Source: Branchiostoma lanceolatum
Lineage: Eukaryota; Chordata; Leptocardii; Amphioxiformes; Branchiostomatidae
Direction of reading: 5' to 3'
DNA length: 64,000 nucleotides
NCBI RefSeq assembly: GCF_035083965.1
Contig: NC_089725.1
Location: 28,343,925-28,407,924, forward strand
Each line of letters starts with the position of its first letter. The first letter of the stretch is position 1. Below, one piece after another: positions 32,700 through 43,494 of this stretch. The notes under the pieces are model-generated. The model did no database searches and was not told the DNA's origin. It worked only from the letters and a program-made list of their open reading frames with translations. Position numbers and translations under genes: made by a program.

Positions 32700-32990
32700 A
32701 ATCACTTGGCAAGAAACCCGTTTTTCAGCGGGTCATCCTGCTCGACTGTAAACTCGGAGGTTACGGTGTAGTACGAGTTTCCCGCCACTTCCACAACGAC
32801 TGCATCGAACTCCCTTCGATTTCAGGGTACGTACCCGTCCGTGAATATTCACAGGGGGTGGCCGCCCGTGAGCATGTCACGGCGACGGTCTTGATGACAA
32901 ACGGAGACGAGTTGGAGTCAGAAAAAGCCACCTGTAGCTTTAATTCTGTCGTGTTGTGGACCTGGTCTTGGGGCAAACGTCATACATATT
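32700..32990 (-). pseudogene. Degraded coding fragment, family unknown
   Basis: On the minus strand one frame reads TELKLQVAFSDSNSSPFVIK, then TVAVTCSRAATPCEYSRTG. The neighbouring frame continues with FDAVVVEVAGNSYYTVTSEF and ends at a stop. The switch needs a one-base indel near 32815, and no plausible intron lies there. The beta-strand-like pattern with paired cysteines suggests an extracellular domain, but no family is recognised. Confidence 0.4.
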
Positions 32991-33250
32991 CATAAGGGTA
33001 CACCAAAAACAGTTACTCAAGCAACAGGATAAAATTTTGCTTTACCAGTAAAGGATCTTATCGACTAGATCTGCTAGCGCCCGGGCGGAGAAGCCTGAGG
33101 CAATACATGGCGTTGACTTTCACTGTTTTGGCAGCTTTGGACATTTTTGTAGTGTTGCAAGGCCAATGACGATGTAAAGTATTTACCTTTACCTAGTCCC
33201 ATCCTAAGTAAAGCATTTACTGATCACTCAACAGATGCACAGTCACACCA

Positions 33251-33341
33251 GTGAAATGGCTTAGTGGGTAGAGTTCACGGGTTCAAACCGAGGGCACACA
33301 CGTCGCTACCAGTGGACTAGCCCCATGCTACAGGTGCTACA
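33251..33341 (+). mobile_element. tRNA-headed SINE fragment abutting the HNMT-like start codon
   Basis: TGGCTTAGTGGGTAGAG resembles an A box and GGGTTCAAACC a B box; the body CCAGTGGACTAGCCCCATGCTACAGG follows. The same body (CCGGTGGACAAGCCCATGCTGTAG) follows the tRNA-like head of the SINE at 53715-53905, so they are one family. Confidence 0.6.
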
Positions 33342-33344
33342 GGA

Positions 33345-35930
33345 ATGGCTCAGGTTGGGACACTGGTAAAACATTCTCTGTCTCGGTATTTGGCAGGTTT
33401 CCGAGAATTTGCAGCCGCGTTTGAGGTCAGCAGGGAACACTACTCTCTATCCTACGAAGGAAAGGTCCCCGACTCTGTCCTGTGTGACGCGGGAACAGAC
33501 GTACGTGTGCTGGGGATAGGAAGTGGAACAGGTGAGTCGCCATGATGCCCACTTCAAACACTGGACCTCCGTTTAATGTCCTATCAGAGGGACGTCCCTA
33601 ACCGAAGCTAGGTACTCATTTCACATGAGGAGCGAAGAAATTCGATAAGTGTATTTCCCAAACGTACATAATTGGGGTATGTCAGGGGTTTGAACCCAGA
33701 ACCTCTATCATCGGGCAAACACTGCAACGCTACACGAAAACAGCAAAGGTCACGGCCAACCATTCTTCCTTTTATATATTCAGTTCATTTATGTTCCTGT
33801 TTTTTTTTCTTCCCAGGAAACATGGATCGCTCTATTCTGAAAAAGCTTCTGAAACGCCACGCCAGCGTGTACAACAGGGTTGTGGAACCGTCGGAAGAAA
33901 TGATAGCCCAATACAAGGTGATAACGATATGTAATCCTCACTATACCTATGTTTGCTCCAAATTTGGATATTGTTATTTCATCTCTTTTTTTTCCATGTG
34001 ACGTTTACGGTAACAAATGTGGTTCAGATAATTGTTACAAACAATAGGAACGTAACAATCATGGTGAATTATACAGAATCGGGCACCGTGAGAACAAAAC
34101 TCTCGGTGCTGTGAAGTTTGACATTACCTGCCAAGCCGTTACGAGCACTTTGCTCCCTCGCTTTGTAACATATGCCTGAGGCAGTCGAAGTAGTCCAACG
34201 AAATCGTTACTGAGACCGACGGACACCGCCATGCAACATCGGATACTGTTTGGGCCCTTTGGATACCGTCTTACCACCGGTAGATCTGCTTGGAGAATAA
34301 CGAATGTGGCCTGAATGAATTGCTACAAAGAAAACTAACGCAACGATCATTGTGAACTGTACAGACACTGGCACGTAAGAACATAACCTGGCCACCAGTC
34401 TCTACGGGTCACCCACCTAAAGCAGGACCCCTATCGCTCGATTCGTCGTTGGCTTAGGGGCGTTTTACCGGCCCAGGCTGCTACGCATTGGCATGTTTCT
34501 GTCAGCCAAGAGAGCGAACTAATGAAGCTAAGCACGTATTACTTGAGAAGGAAACAGTACTTTTCAAAAGTACATTGTTACCGTGATTGCTGTCTACTAT
34601 TGTAATAAGAAGAAGTTGTCTTTTGATATCGTAACCATGAGGTCGTTATCGCCTCGCTTTAACCCATGCAGACGTTGGCACGCGAGGACAAGAGCCTCAG
34701 CGCTGTGAAGTTCGACTGGCGCCAGCAGACAGCAGAAGAGTACTTCTTCCAGACAAAGGAAGACACCAAGTTCCACCTGGTCCACGCGGTTCACGTTCTG
34801 TACAATGTGGACGACATTCACGCCACCTTGCGGAACATGTGGGAACACGTCGCAGACGGCGGGTTCATGATGGTCGCCATGGAATCGGGTAAATTCAGTT
34901 AAAACACATTTCCGTTCTTTTAAAAAAATAGACCTCCAGGACTTGTACAATTCTTTTAGTTTGCATGCAAATACTATTCCTTTTGGCGCAGGAATAGTTT
35001 CCCCGCTAGCTGCGCTGCATTATATAACATTTGTCGCCTTTATATGGTTCGGATTTTATCTAAGTGTAACAGATAAAACATTATTGTTTACTTAACTACT
35101 AGCAATTGATGACCCAAGTGTTGGTACATATGATTATGGTAGATTCATATAAAGCTCGGCAATGTAGCCAACACAGACTTGGGAACGAAATGGTAATGAA
35201 ACAAATTATCAGCTTGTCGCGCGCGTGGTCGTGATCAAACCCTTGTCACACAGTCGACGAGCTTCGGTCGTATCTGTTGATCGCCAGAAGGTGCCTAATT
35301 CAAAAATCGCCAGAGACTCAAGCATATTTCTATTTTTCATTTTAAGAACTGCTTTATCACATTGAACGGGGCTTGGGGAACTGCAGGCACCGGCCAGTTA
35401 AGTCTTTAAAAGTCGCGGTATGGCCGAGAGAACACCGAAAATGTCACTTAGAACTCGTAGACTCGTCGCCCGATCATGCTGTATGTGTGACAGGAGCATA
35501 GCTAGAAATCTAGAAAAAAAGCAGGATCCTAAACTCAACTCCAACTGTTACATATATATTCACAGAAAAAGGTCAACTGGGGAAGCTGTATCACAAGATG
35601 TGGGATGATTTCGGCCAAGGCGACCGTTTGAAGACGTCAATCCGCACGTCCGGTGACGTCAGGCAGTGGCTTGACGGAAAGGGCATCAGTTACGTCACTT
35701 CAGAAGATGAGATCAACCTGAACGTCACAGAGTGTTTTAAGGAGGGCTCGAAAACGGGAGAGCTGCTTCTCGACTTCATGACATACACGCCTTCCGTATC
35801 CGACGTGCCGGAAATTCGGTCGACGGTCTTGGAACACATCCGCTGCAAGTCGTCGGTGGTTGACAATAAAACCATGTTCCAAACAATCGACGAACTTATC
35901 GTCGCCTTCAAGGGGGATCAGGGAATGTGA
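33345..35930 (+). CDS. hnmt-like: Histamine N-methyltransferase-like enzyme, complete four-exon gene
   Basis: A class I SAM-dependent methyltransferase of the HNMT family; vertebrate HNMT methylates the imidazole ring of histamine in the cytosol. Exons 33345-33531, 33817-33917, 34672-34888 and 35566-35930 join in phase to give 870 nt, 289 aa (human HNMT is 292 aa). The SAM-binding glycine motif is RVLGIGSGTG at about residues 54-63. NRVVEPSEEMIAQYK matches the conserved acidic strand of the family, FHLVHAVHVLYNVDDI the motif after the next strand, and KLYHKMWDDF and TGELLLDFMTYT the C-terminal substrate lid. The start codon lies four bases after a SINE fragment with an AG acceptor-like sequence, so an upstream noncoding exon is possible. 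Substrate specificity outside vertebrates cannot be read from sequence. Confidence 0.9.
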
Positions 35931-35959
35931 CGGTATGTACTAGTGTGCCAAGAAGGCCC

Positions 35960-36070
35960 TTCCGTGTGTAATATAACCAGCCGCTGCCGCGTTGCGTGCC
36001 TGCGAAGCTGGTGTGTTACGCCGAAGGGCGGTTATACCGGCTATACAGATACAGATACAGATACAGAAGG
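35960..36070 (+). mobile_element. 3'-tail fragment of the CR1/jockey-like LINE found at 44.7-47.4 kb
   Basis: TGTAATATAACCAGCCGCTG, CGTGCCTGCGAAGCTGGTGT and GGTTATACCGGCTATACAG match the reverse complement of 44680-44775, the LINE's sequence just after its stop codon. It ends in four ATACAG-type repeats, the simple-repeat 3' end of that LINE. Only about 100 bases of the element were inserted, 30 bases after the HNMT-like stop codon. Confidence 0.78.
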
Positions 36071-36344
36071 TTTTTGATAGTGTTTGCAGCAGTGGATCGG
36101 TGTTTGTAACACCCGTGTTAGAGCATTAGCAGCATAAGCTATATATGGATGGATTGATATGGAATTTGGTGTGTTGTTCAGGTCAGGAAGAAATGATTAG
36201 ATTTCTGATGACTTTCATTGGTCAGCAGAACTTCCGGTTGTTCTATCTCCGGTCTTGAACAAGCTACGGTTTTGGGTGGTAGGTAGCTCTGGTACACGGG
36301 AGTACGTCACACAAGTTTGGTATTCTCCAAGTGTAAAAACCCAA

Positions 36345-36425
36345 AGGGGCGAGTATGCCCGAACCCCCGCCTGACGGCTTGGGAAATCAACGCGCTAACC
36401 ACTAGGCTAAAAGGTCCGGACCGGT
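36345..36425 (-). mobile_element. tRNA-derived SINE fragment
   Basis: On the minus strand TTTTAGCCTAGTGGTTAGCG (A box) is followed at tRNA-like spacing by GGGGGTTCGGGCATAC (B box). No acceptor stem, so a SINE head rather than a tRNA gene. A CTAGTGGAGGTTGATCCC motif repeats twice just downstream (about 36440 and 36500). Confidence 0.55.
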
Positions 36426-36754
36426 TAGACTGGTCAGTTAGTGGAGGTTGATCCCTACTGCCACCGACTCCCCCTTTTCTTTTCACTGGTCAGTTAGCTA
36501 ACTAGTGGAGGTTGATCCCCACTGTTACACAAGCAGAGGTTTCGTTCGGAGGGCCTAGTAGTGAGCGGGAGTTTTAACGCTGCCCTCCGATCGAAACCTC
36601 TGCTTGGAGAATACAAGTTTGGGCCCTCTTAGACGAGCAGCCTATCTTCGGAACGACAGGGGCTTTTGAGTGTCAGACATTGAAACACGATGAAAAAGGG
36701 ATGATTGAATGGTCATGATTTTTGACCTGTAGCTAACCTTGATGAAGGCCATGA

Positions 36755-37395
36755 TGATGATCGGTGAATTGTTCAAATTGGACCTTTACTTGCAGAATTA
36801 ATGAGGAAATATACATTTCAAAAGTGTTAAATGACCTGAACGTTATACTCATCACATATGTAACTTGGTTCGAGAGGAACATTGATGGATATAAATAATG
36901 AAAATCGTGACCTAATTTACAAAGTAAATGAGAAAAGTGGTGATAAATAATGCAGATTCATACTAGTGACACACGTAGGTTAGACTAATGGTATTCCAGG
37001 GTGAAGATTTGGAGTTGTCGAACTCTTGTTTTATACATGTTTTTGTCCTCTTCAATATTCGGTAGTGCCTGAAATACATTAATGATACGGAACCGCCTCT
37101 ATGTCTATATTTACTCAGCTGTGTGAAGGATCCGCCAGGTTAAATATATAAACCTACAACTACAAAGTTGGAACATACTAGATAAAAAGTGTCTTTCATT
37201 TGACATTATCATCATAGAAAACATTTAAGAATATCTATTGTATTCAAGAATGATAACTTTTTCCATAGATATGGGTATTCAGGAGGATCCGGTGTTTAAT
37301 TTTACAACTTTGGTGCTTAATCTTTGAGTCAAGAATCTGTGATAACGTAATATCAAAATTATATATCATATAAATCCGTCGTTTCTTGCTTCAGG
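36755..37395 (+). repeat. Duplicated noncoding block, copy 1
   Basis: Matches 43495-44430 in order and orientation: TTAATGAGGAAAT, TTTCAAAAGTGTT, GAGAGGAACATTG, GTGACACACGTAGGTTAGAC, TACGGAACCGCCTCT, AAAGTTGGAACATACTAG and GTGATAACGTAATATC. Copy 2 has about 290 extra bases in the middle. It continues into another repeat at 37374-37626. Confidence 0.82.
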
Positions 37396-37626
37396 TATCC
37401 TAACCTCCTTGAAAGAATTTGAAAAACGCCCCTGGAGTTCCAGAGCAAGCTCTGTGAGTTATCCTCGCGTAACCCCGGCATTCACCTCATCTTACCTGGC
37501 CTGTACAACTGTTCCGGCAGTTAAAAGATAAAAAGGCAAAGGTCGTTCTCAGTACGTGTCATTGATTTGATGCATTTTCTTCCACCTGTGTTGTCAATAG
37601 TGCAGGATGACATGATTTCCCAATTA
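37374..37626 (+). repeat. Interspersed repeat copy, filled-site partner of 40723-41030
   Basis: AAATCCGTCGTTTCTTGC through CAGAGCAAGCTCTGTGAGTT, CCCCGGCATTCACCTCATCT and AGTGCAGGATGACATG recurs at 40723-40970. At 37626 the match is interrupted by a LINE fragment and resumes at 38611 with CAATTAACTCCGGCACTTC. Confidence 0.8.
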
Positions 37627-38610
37627 TGGATGCGAAATTTGGGGCACTGATTCCATAAATGACAGCTCTCCAATCGAAATTTCGCAACAACGATTCTGCA
37701 AAAATATACTTGGGGTTTTCAGAAACTGTAGTAATTTAGCCTCTGGAGCAGAACTTGGTAGATTCCCTCTAGACTTAGATATATCTGTACGTGTGATTCA
37801 TTATTGGCTGCGCTTGTTACAGATGGATAATGAGAGACACCCATTACAAGTTGACGCTCTCTTGTTCCAACGTAACTCTATTACAACTAGTCGTAGAAAA
37901 ACCCTGTTACAACGTGTAAAAGAAATTTTAGACCATAGTGGATACTCCTATCTGTTCTGTACTTGCAGTTCATCCAGCGATATCAAGTCAATATGTACTA
38001 TGTTAAGGTCCAGAATTACCAATACGTATATTCAAACTTTCTGTCACAATTTGAGTATTGATACTGGCAAGCTAAGGTTTTATAAGACATGTAAAACAAC
38101 TTATACCATGGAAAAATATTTAGAATTAGATAACTTCGATTTACGCTCTGCAATTAGCAAAATTAGAATTAGTGCCCACCCCCTTGAAATTGAGAAAGGG
38201 CGGTACAAGAACTTACCTGTGTGCGAAAGAACTTGTAAATACTGTATGTCAAACAAGGTGGAAGACGAAATACATTTTATGTCAAGTTGTCCATTCTACG
38301 ACAACGAAAGAAATGAGCTGTTTAAAGAGGCCACTATATTTCATCCTAATTTCTCCACGTTTTCAGACGAAAAGAAAACTACTCTCCTCTTAACATCACA
38401 AAACCCACATATCACAGAAAAAGTGGGATCATTCGTCTTCCACAGTCTCGGAAAAAGAAGTCGAACTCAATAAGTTAGAACTTAGTGGCAGTAGTTAAGA
38501 CTAGAGTAGACATTTGTTATACTGTTCATTATTGTCTGTCCGTCCACTCCGTGTTACATGTACATGTACTTGCAATTAGCCTACGGGCAGGAATTTGCAA
38601 TAAAACTTTT
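37627..38610 (+). mobile_element. 5'-truncated LINE (C-terminal RT-associated region), 6-bp target duplication
   Basis: One frame stays open from the left junction to the stop near 38471: YGCEIWG, then RFCKNILGVF, RFPLDLDISVRVIHYWLR and CKYCMSNKVEDEIHFMSSCP. This Cys/His-containing C-terminal extension is typical of the region downstream of the reverse transcriptase in several LINE clades. CAATTA flanks the insert (37621-37626 and 38611-38616). The 3' end reads GCAATAAAACTTTT. The paralogous repeat at 40970 has the uninterrupted site. Confidence 0.8.
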
Positions 38611-39230
38611 CAATTAACTCCGGCACTTCAATTAGCTCTGGCACTGTGTGTGTGTTGGTTAATTGGTCAGTTTTTTTTTAGTTGATTGTGCTACTAACAG
38701 ATCTATGTCTTGACCCGGATTTTCATGTTTTCGTGTTGTTTTTACGATATGGCTTGGTAAAAGTGATTTTAGTAAACATGATGTCATTTTGTCAATGACT
38801 TTGACACAAAGTTTGATGCGTCTTTATTCTTGATATACACTAGAGCGGTGCTACCTCGTCATTGTTCTAATGGAAGCTTCTTCAAAACGATTTTTACATC
38901 AAATTCAGATTATACCAAAATACGAATCAAAACCAGCCATGCCGTCAAAAAAATAACGTTAATACTATGTAAAGATGACTGTACCAAGGTTTGTGTTTGG
39001 CCGAGGTTATCTAAGGATATACAGAATGTGCTTATATCTACGGTGTGTTGTTAAAATCTTTAATACGCTCAATTAAGATGTCAAATCAATCGTAGCCCCA
39101 AATGAACTCCCAGGCGTCTTTGATAGTGATAATCTGTGGTACCCCGAGGCGCGACATTCCGAGCCGATGGCGCCTCTACAGTAGACAGTTACTTTTACGA
39201 CCCACCGCGCGACAGACGGGACCCAGGTTA

Positions 39231-39863
39231 GGGCCCTGTCACACTTGTGCGTATATTCAAGTGCGCATGAGTTGCGCATTAACATATGTTTGGCTTAAGT
39301 AAATTTTGCGGGGAGGAAGTTGTTTTCTACTTTGACCCACCGTTGAGCAGTCTAGTTATGAAACCAAAGAAATCATTTCTTCGGCTGCAAACTTAACCTA
39401 AACCAAAAACATGTTAATGATGATGATGATTGAAGACCTTTATTGTATGTTCATGCCCCGAGGGGCTAGATACAGGTCGTTTAACACAAACCTAACTAAC
39501 ATGTAAGTGACATATACAGTGAAATATGTACAGTACATTGTGTAAACATACATGGTAGAAGAAAAGGATAAGCTAAGCTAATCTAGTAAAGTCAACTTCT
39601 TCTCGCTTCTTTGTACATGTGTAGATGTATGAACAGATCATGTTTCTTATACAAGGGTTATCTAGACGCAACAAAAATATGAATTTATCCGTTGCGTTTA
39701 AATATTCAAAGTATGGGAATTTCTCATTAATACATTTGAAAAGAACATTTCTTTCTATATCGTAAAGTTTACAATCTAAAATGAAGTGCCGCTCATCTTC
39801 TATTTGATTTAACTCAATAAGCAACTCATGCGGGCTTGTATATACGCACAAGTGTGACAGCGG
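39231..39863. mobile_element. MITE with a LINE fragment nested inside
   Basis: Left terminus GGGCCCTGTCACACTTGTGC at 39231; its inverted partner GCACAAGTGTGACAG ends near 39863. An intact copy of the same element is at 41589-41823. In this copy the shared sequence breaks at 39418 (ACATGTTAAT) and resumes near 39820 (GCAACTCATGCGGG). Confidence 0.75.
39419..39820 (-). mobile_element. 5'-truncated LINE fragment nested in the MITE
   Basis: The minus-strand frame ending at 39573 encodes IEDERHFILDCKLYDIERNV and then FIFLLRLDNPCIRN. This resembles the same C-terminal region as the LINE at 37627-38610 (VEDEIHFMSSCPFYDNERNE). The 3' end on the minus strand is a (CAT)n tail at 39419-39431, after CAATAAAGGTCTTCAATC. 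Confidence 0.7.
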
Positions 39864-40372
39864 CTTTAGTTGCTCTCGAGACGTACATTCTGTCATACCG
39901 TCAGCCATCAGAATATCGCCTCTCTTCTTCAAATCGGTGGGTATTTGGTCGTTGTTTTTTTAGATACATTTTGTACGAATGCAGGAGATAAATAGCAGAA
40001 TCAGACGGACAGTGTGCTGCGCTGTGCAGAAATGTGTTGTACTTTATAAGGCAAGGTAGATGGCTAGGCTGATTCAAGCGTTTCTGATATGGACGAATTA
40101 CAGGAAGTTTTCTGTCAGTACAAATTCGAAAATATATATAACGGCAAACGTTTTCGTTTTCATTGGAACTGCAGTCACGAAAAAGTGTACAAGAGCGTAC
40201 GGTGTTGGGTGACGGAGTTACGTATGTCAGACATTACAGCACTAGTAAAAGGAATAGTATTTTGTTAAACCTTCACGGAGGGGGTTGCTATGTTTGTGTG
40301 TTTGTCCGCACGTCAATGATGGTGTTAGTGTGTGGGTGTCATGGTGCGTGCGCGCGCGTATTTGCGAGTGTG

Positions 40373-40391
40373 ATTAAATGTGTGTGATTAA

Positions 40392-40431
<40 letters not shown>

Positions 40432-40480
40432 CAGCTCGCGCGCTTGTGTGCGTGTGTGTGCGCGTGCAAGTGAACATGGC
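40373..40480. repeat. (TG)n microsatellite followed by 29-36-bp tandem units
   Basis: A TG run of about 45 bases at 40387-40430 leads into GTGCGTGTGTGTGCGCG. From 40470 to 40615 a unit containing CAGTGAAAGTGAACATGACT and TGTACAGTAA repeats about four to five times. Confidence 0.85.
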
Positions 40481-40722
40481 TCTGTGTAACAGCAGTACAA
40501 GTAAACATGGCTTTGAATAGCAACAGTGAAAGTGAACATGACTCTGTACAGTAACAGTGAAAGTGAACATGACTCTGTACAGTAACAGTGCAAGTGAACA
40601 TAACTGTATAGCAACAGTACACGTGAAAAGGACTGGGATTTCCTCATTCATTATGCAAGTTATGTCTTAATTTTAGGCTGATTGTGTACATCTCTGTCTA
40701 AGCTGCCTGCATATCGAATATC

Positions 40723-41030
40723 AGGGAAATCCGTCGTTCCTTGCGAGTCAGTTATCCGAGAAAGATTGTTAAAAACGTCCCTGCAGTTCCAGAGCAAGCT
40801 CTGTGAGTTATCCTCGCGTAACCCCGGCATTCACCTCATCTTACCTGGCCTGTACAACTGTTCCTGGTAGTTAAAGATAAAGAGCGAGGATGCTCTCAGT
40901 ACGTGTCATTGATTTGATGCATTTTCTTCCAACTGTGTTGTCAATAGTGCAGGATGACATGCTTTCCCAATTAACTCCGGCACTTCAATGGCAATGGCAC
41001 TGTATGTGTGTTGGTTAATTGGTCAGTTTT
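40723..41030 (+). repeat. Interspersed repeat copy with uninterrupted (empty) LINE site
   Basis: Contiguous copy of the sequence that is split at 37626/38611 in the other locus; reads through TTTCCCAATTAACTCCGGCA. A short frame near its start ends in NPGIHLILPGLYNC; no family recognised and not called as a gene. Confidence 0.75.
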
Positions 41031-41204
41031 TTTTTAAATTTCATTGTGTTACTAACTTACATGTAATAGATCTATGTTCATTCTGAGCTGATGGCGCCAC
41101 TAATACTAGTAGTAACAGTAGACCGATGCTTTTACGACCGACCGACAATGCCTGTTTACCTTCGCTAAGAAGGTTGCATTTGGGCCTGTGTCTGCCTGTC
41201 AGTC

Positions 41205-41250
41205 TGTTTGTTTGTTTGTTTGTTTGTTTGTTTGTTTGTTTTGTTTGTAA
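41205..41250. repeat. (GTTT)n microsatellite
   Basis: About ten GTTT units. The preceding CGATGCTTTTACGACCGACC..CTTCGC.AAGAAGGTT..CGGGCCTGTGT motif recurs at 42129-42204, just before the next microsatellite. Confidence 0.9.
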
Positions 41251-41588
41251 ACAGCATAACCAAAGAAGATGTGGATGGGCCGTGATGATATTTGGTCTGT
41301 TGGTAGATCATTTGGTAGGAGGTCGAGGAATCTAATTATATGTTAGACAGCAAAGGGTCGAGGCCGTTACATGTCTCCAGCCGTTTGCTCGTTGCGATAA
41401 AAGAGAAATCCGGTTTTTCAGCAACTCGTGCCTCGTTGACAAGTCTGTCACACCATCAGCAGCAGAATCTCGCCTGTCTTCGTCAAATCGGTGAGTGCTT
41501 TATCGTTTTTAAAACATTTTGTACGCATAGTAACAGAATCAGACCGTGCACTGCGACGTGTACTTCGGAATTGTATTGTTCTTTATAA

Positions 41589-41823
41589 GGGCCCTGTCAC
41601 ACTTGTGCGTATATTCAAGTGCGCATGAGTTGCGCATTAACATTTCTTAGATTTAAGGAAAGTTTGCGGGGAAGAAGTTGTTTTCTGCGTTGACCCACCA
41701 TTGTGCAGCCTACTTGTCGAATCAAGGAAATGACTTCTTGGGCTGAAAACTCAATCTTGACCAAAAACATGTTAATACGCAACTCACGCGGGCCTGTATA
41801 TACGCACAAGTGTGACAGGGTCC
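41589..41823. mobile_element. Intact MITE, TTATAA-flanked
   Basis: 235 bp with inverted termini GGGCCCTGTCACACTTGTGC and GCACAAGTGTGACAGGGTCC (one mismatch), flanked by direct TTATAA at 41583-41588 and 41824-41829. TTATAA is itself palindromic, so part of it may belong to the termini. No coding content. Confidence 0.8.
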
Positions 41824-42204
41824 TTATAAAGCCCCTATCTCACTGGACTGTGACCTGTTGGCGTCAACAAATGACGACGACCTTGCAAATTTTCGACAAA
41901 TTGACACAGGCACTTCAATTAGCTCTGGCACTGTTTGCGTTTTAGTTAATGCCAAATCAATCGTAGCCCCAAATGAACTCCCAGGCTTGTGTCAGTGATA
42001 CCCTTAATCTGTGCTCGCAAACTAACGCAAACTCTGCTGTCCGGCGGTGGCGGCGGCGCCGGATGATGGGCGGGTCACTAAAGCGCAACATTCTGAGCTA
42101 ATGGTGCCTCTAAACACAAGAGTCAAGACCGATGCTTTTACGACCGACCCACAGACGTACAATGCCAGTTTACCTTCGCCAAGAAGGTTATGCATTCGGG
42201 CCTG

Positions 42205-42208
42205 TGTG

Positions 42209-42306
<98 letters not shown>

Positions 42307-42307
42307 T
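42205..42307. repeat. Long (TG)n microsatellite
   Basis: About 100 bases of nearly uninterrupted TG with one TTTG near its start. His-Thr and Val-Cys reading frames here are artefacts. Confidence 0.97.
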
Positions 42308-42543
42308 GTTTGTTTGTTTGTGAACAGCATAACTCAAGAAGATGTGAATGTAGATTATGCAAATTAGGACTTCTACCTGTATGGGTAGGAGTGACTTTGG
42401 GATGGTCAATTTCTGCATAAGGTTGATGTGGAACAGTCCGTTTTTGGATGAGGAGGGAGAGAGGACGGTGAAATATGCTGTGTTTGCATGCTGGAAAATG
42501 TCGTCTTTCTAGTACTCTTTTTTAAAATCTTTTAACACAGAAA

Positions 42544-43485
42544 ATGGACACAACGAAGCCTAAGAACTATTCCCAGAACCGCTCCTTCCAGCACTGTGCT
42601 GGACTTGAGGCGCTGCAGCAGTACATGCAGTGGGAGGAGGGCGAAACAGTTTTGGACGCTGGGTGTGGCACGGGGGAGACCTGCAAGTACATCTCCCAAC
42701 AGCCAGGGGTCGCTTCCGTGGTGGGATTTGATGTGTCATCTGACTTCATCAGGTACCAGTTGTTCCCTAATCTTTGCAATGGGCATTTACCATTACGTAT
42801 CTGGTGTGGTTTGCTTGTTGGATTCGTCCGTTTGCAGTCTGACATTTTGATATCACGAATGAAAGTTTGAGGAGAGGATTTTGTTTTGTTTTGTTTCTGT
42901 AGCTATTGCAATCAGCGGAACTCCTTCCCAAACATTCTCTATCACGTAGCTGATGTCACTGACGTATCCACCTTCGAGCCTGAGTGGCAAGGTGCTTTCA
43001 ATAAGGTAGTCTCTTTCTTCGTGCTACACTGGGTCCAGGACAAGGTAACGGCGCTGAAAGCGCTCCATTCTTGCCTGAAGCCTCGTGGAGAAATCTTGAT
43101 GATTTTCGGCAGTGACAAGAGCAACATCGTCCAAACCAACTCGAAAATGACAGCGCATCCCAAGTGGAAAATCTACTTGAAGGATTCCGTGCCCAACTTT
43201 CCGTGGCCTTCCAGCGATCGCACGAACCATCGTAGTCGCCTTCTGGAGGAGTGTGGATTTGAGGTCCTCTCCTGTAGTCTTGTGGAGCACCGGCAGCTTG
43301 TCGAGTCTGAGGAAAAGCTGATGGAAACCCTCCGTGCTGTTTACCCGCTCATGCACTGCATACCCAAAGACGAGCACGAGGAATTCTTGGATGACATGAA
43401 AAAGATGGCAAGAGAAGCCTACTTGATATCTGGAGATGATGAAATAACCGAGGCATCTACAGTTGTACTTGCTCGAAAGTTGTGA
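42544..43485 (+). CDS. JHAMT-like SAM-dependent methyltransferase, two coding exons
   Basis: A class I methyltransferase resembling juvenile hormone acid methyltransferases, a family common in invertebrates where it methylates small carboxylic acids; lancelets do not make insect juvenile hormone, so the substrate is unknown. Exons 42544-42752 and 42903-43485 join in phase (AG|C) to give 792 nt, 263 aa. Motif I is TVLDAGCGTGE at about residue 37. GVASVVGFDVSSDFIS holds the acidic SAM-ribose residue. KVVSFFVLHWVQDK is the JHAMT-type motif after strand 4, and LKPRGEILMIFGS the strand 5 region. A cytosolic protein with no signal peptide. An AG just upstream of the start (TTTTAACACAGAAAATGG) suggests a noncoding first exon upstream. 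Confidence 0.85.
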
Positions 43486-43494
43486 ATTCATAAT

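Noticed and set aside
40682-40870. 62-codon frame ending LPGLYNCSW as a gene
   Set aside because: Lies in an interspersed repeat whose second copy (37.4 kb) has a different frame upstream; no family recognised.
42022-42420. His-Thr and Val-Cys repeat proteins
   Set aside because: Pure translation of the (TG)n microsatellite; the same applies to frames at 28429-28717 and 40339-40651.
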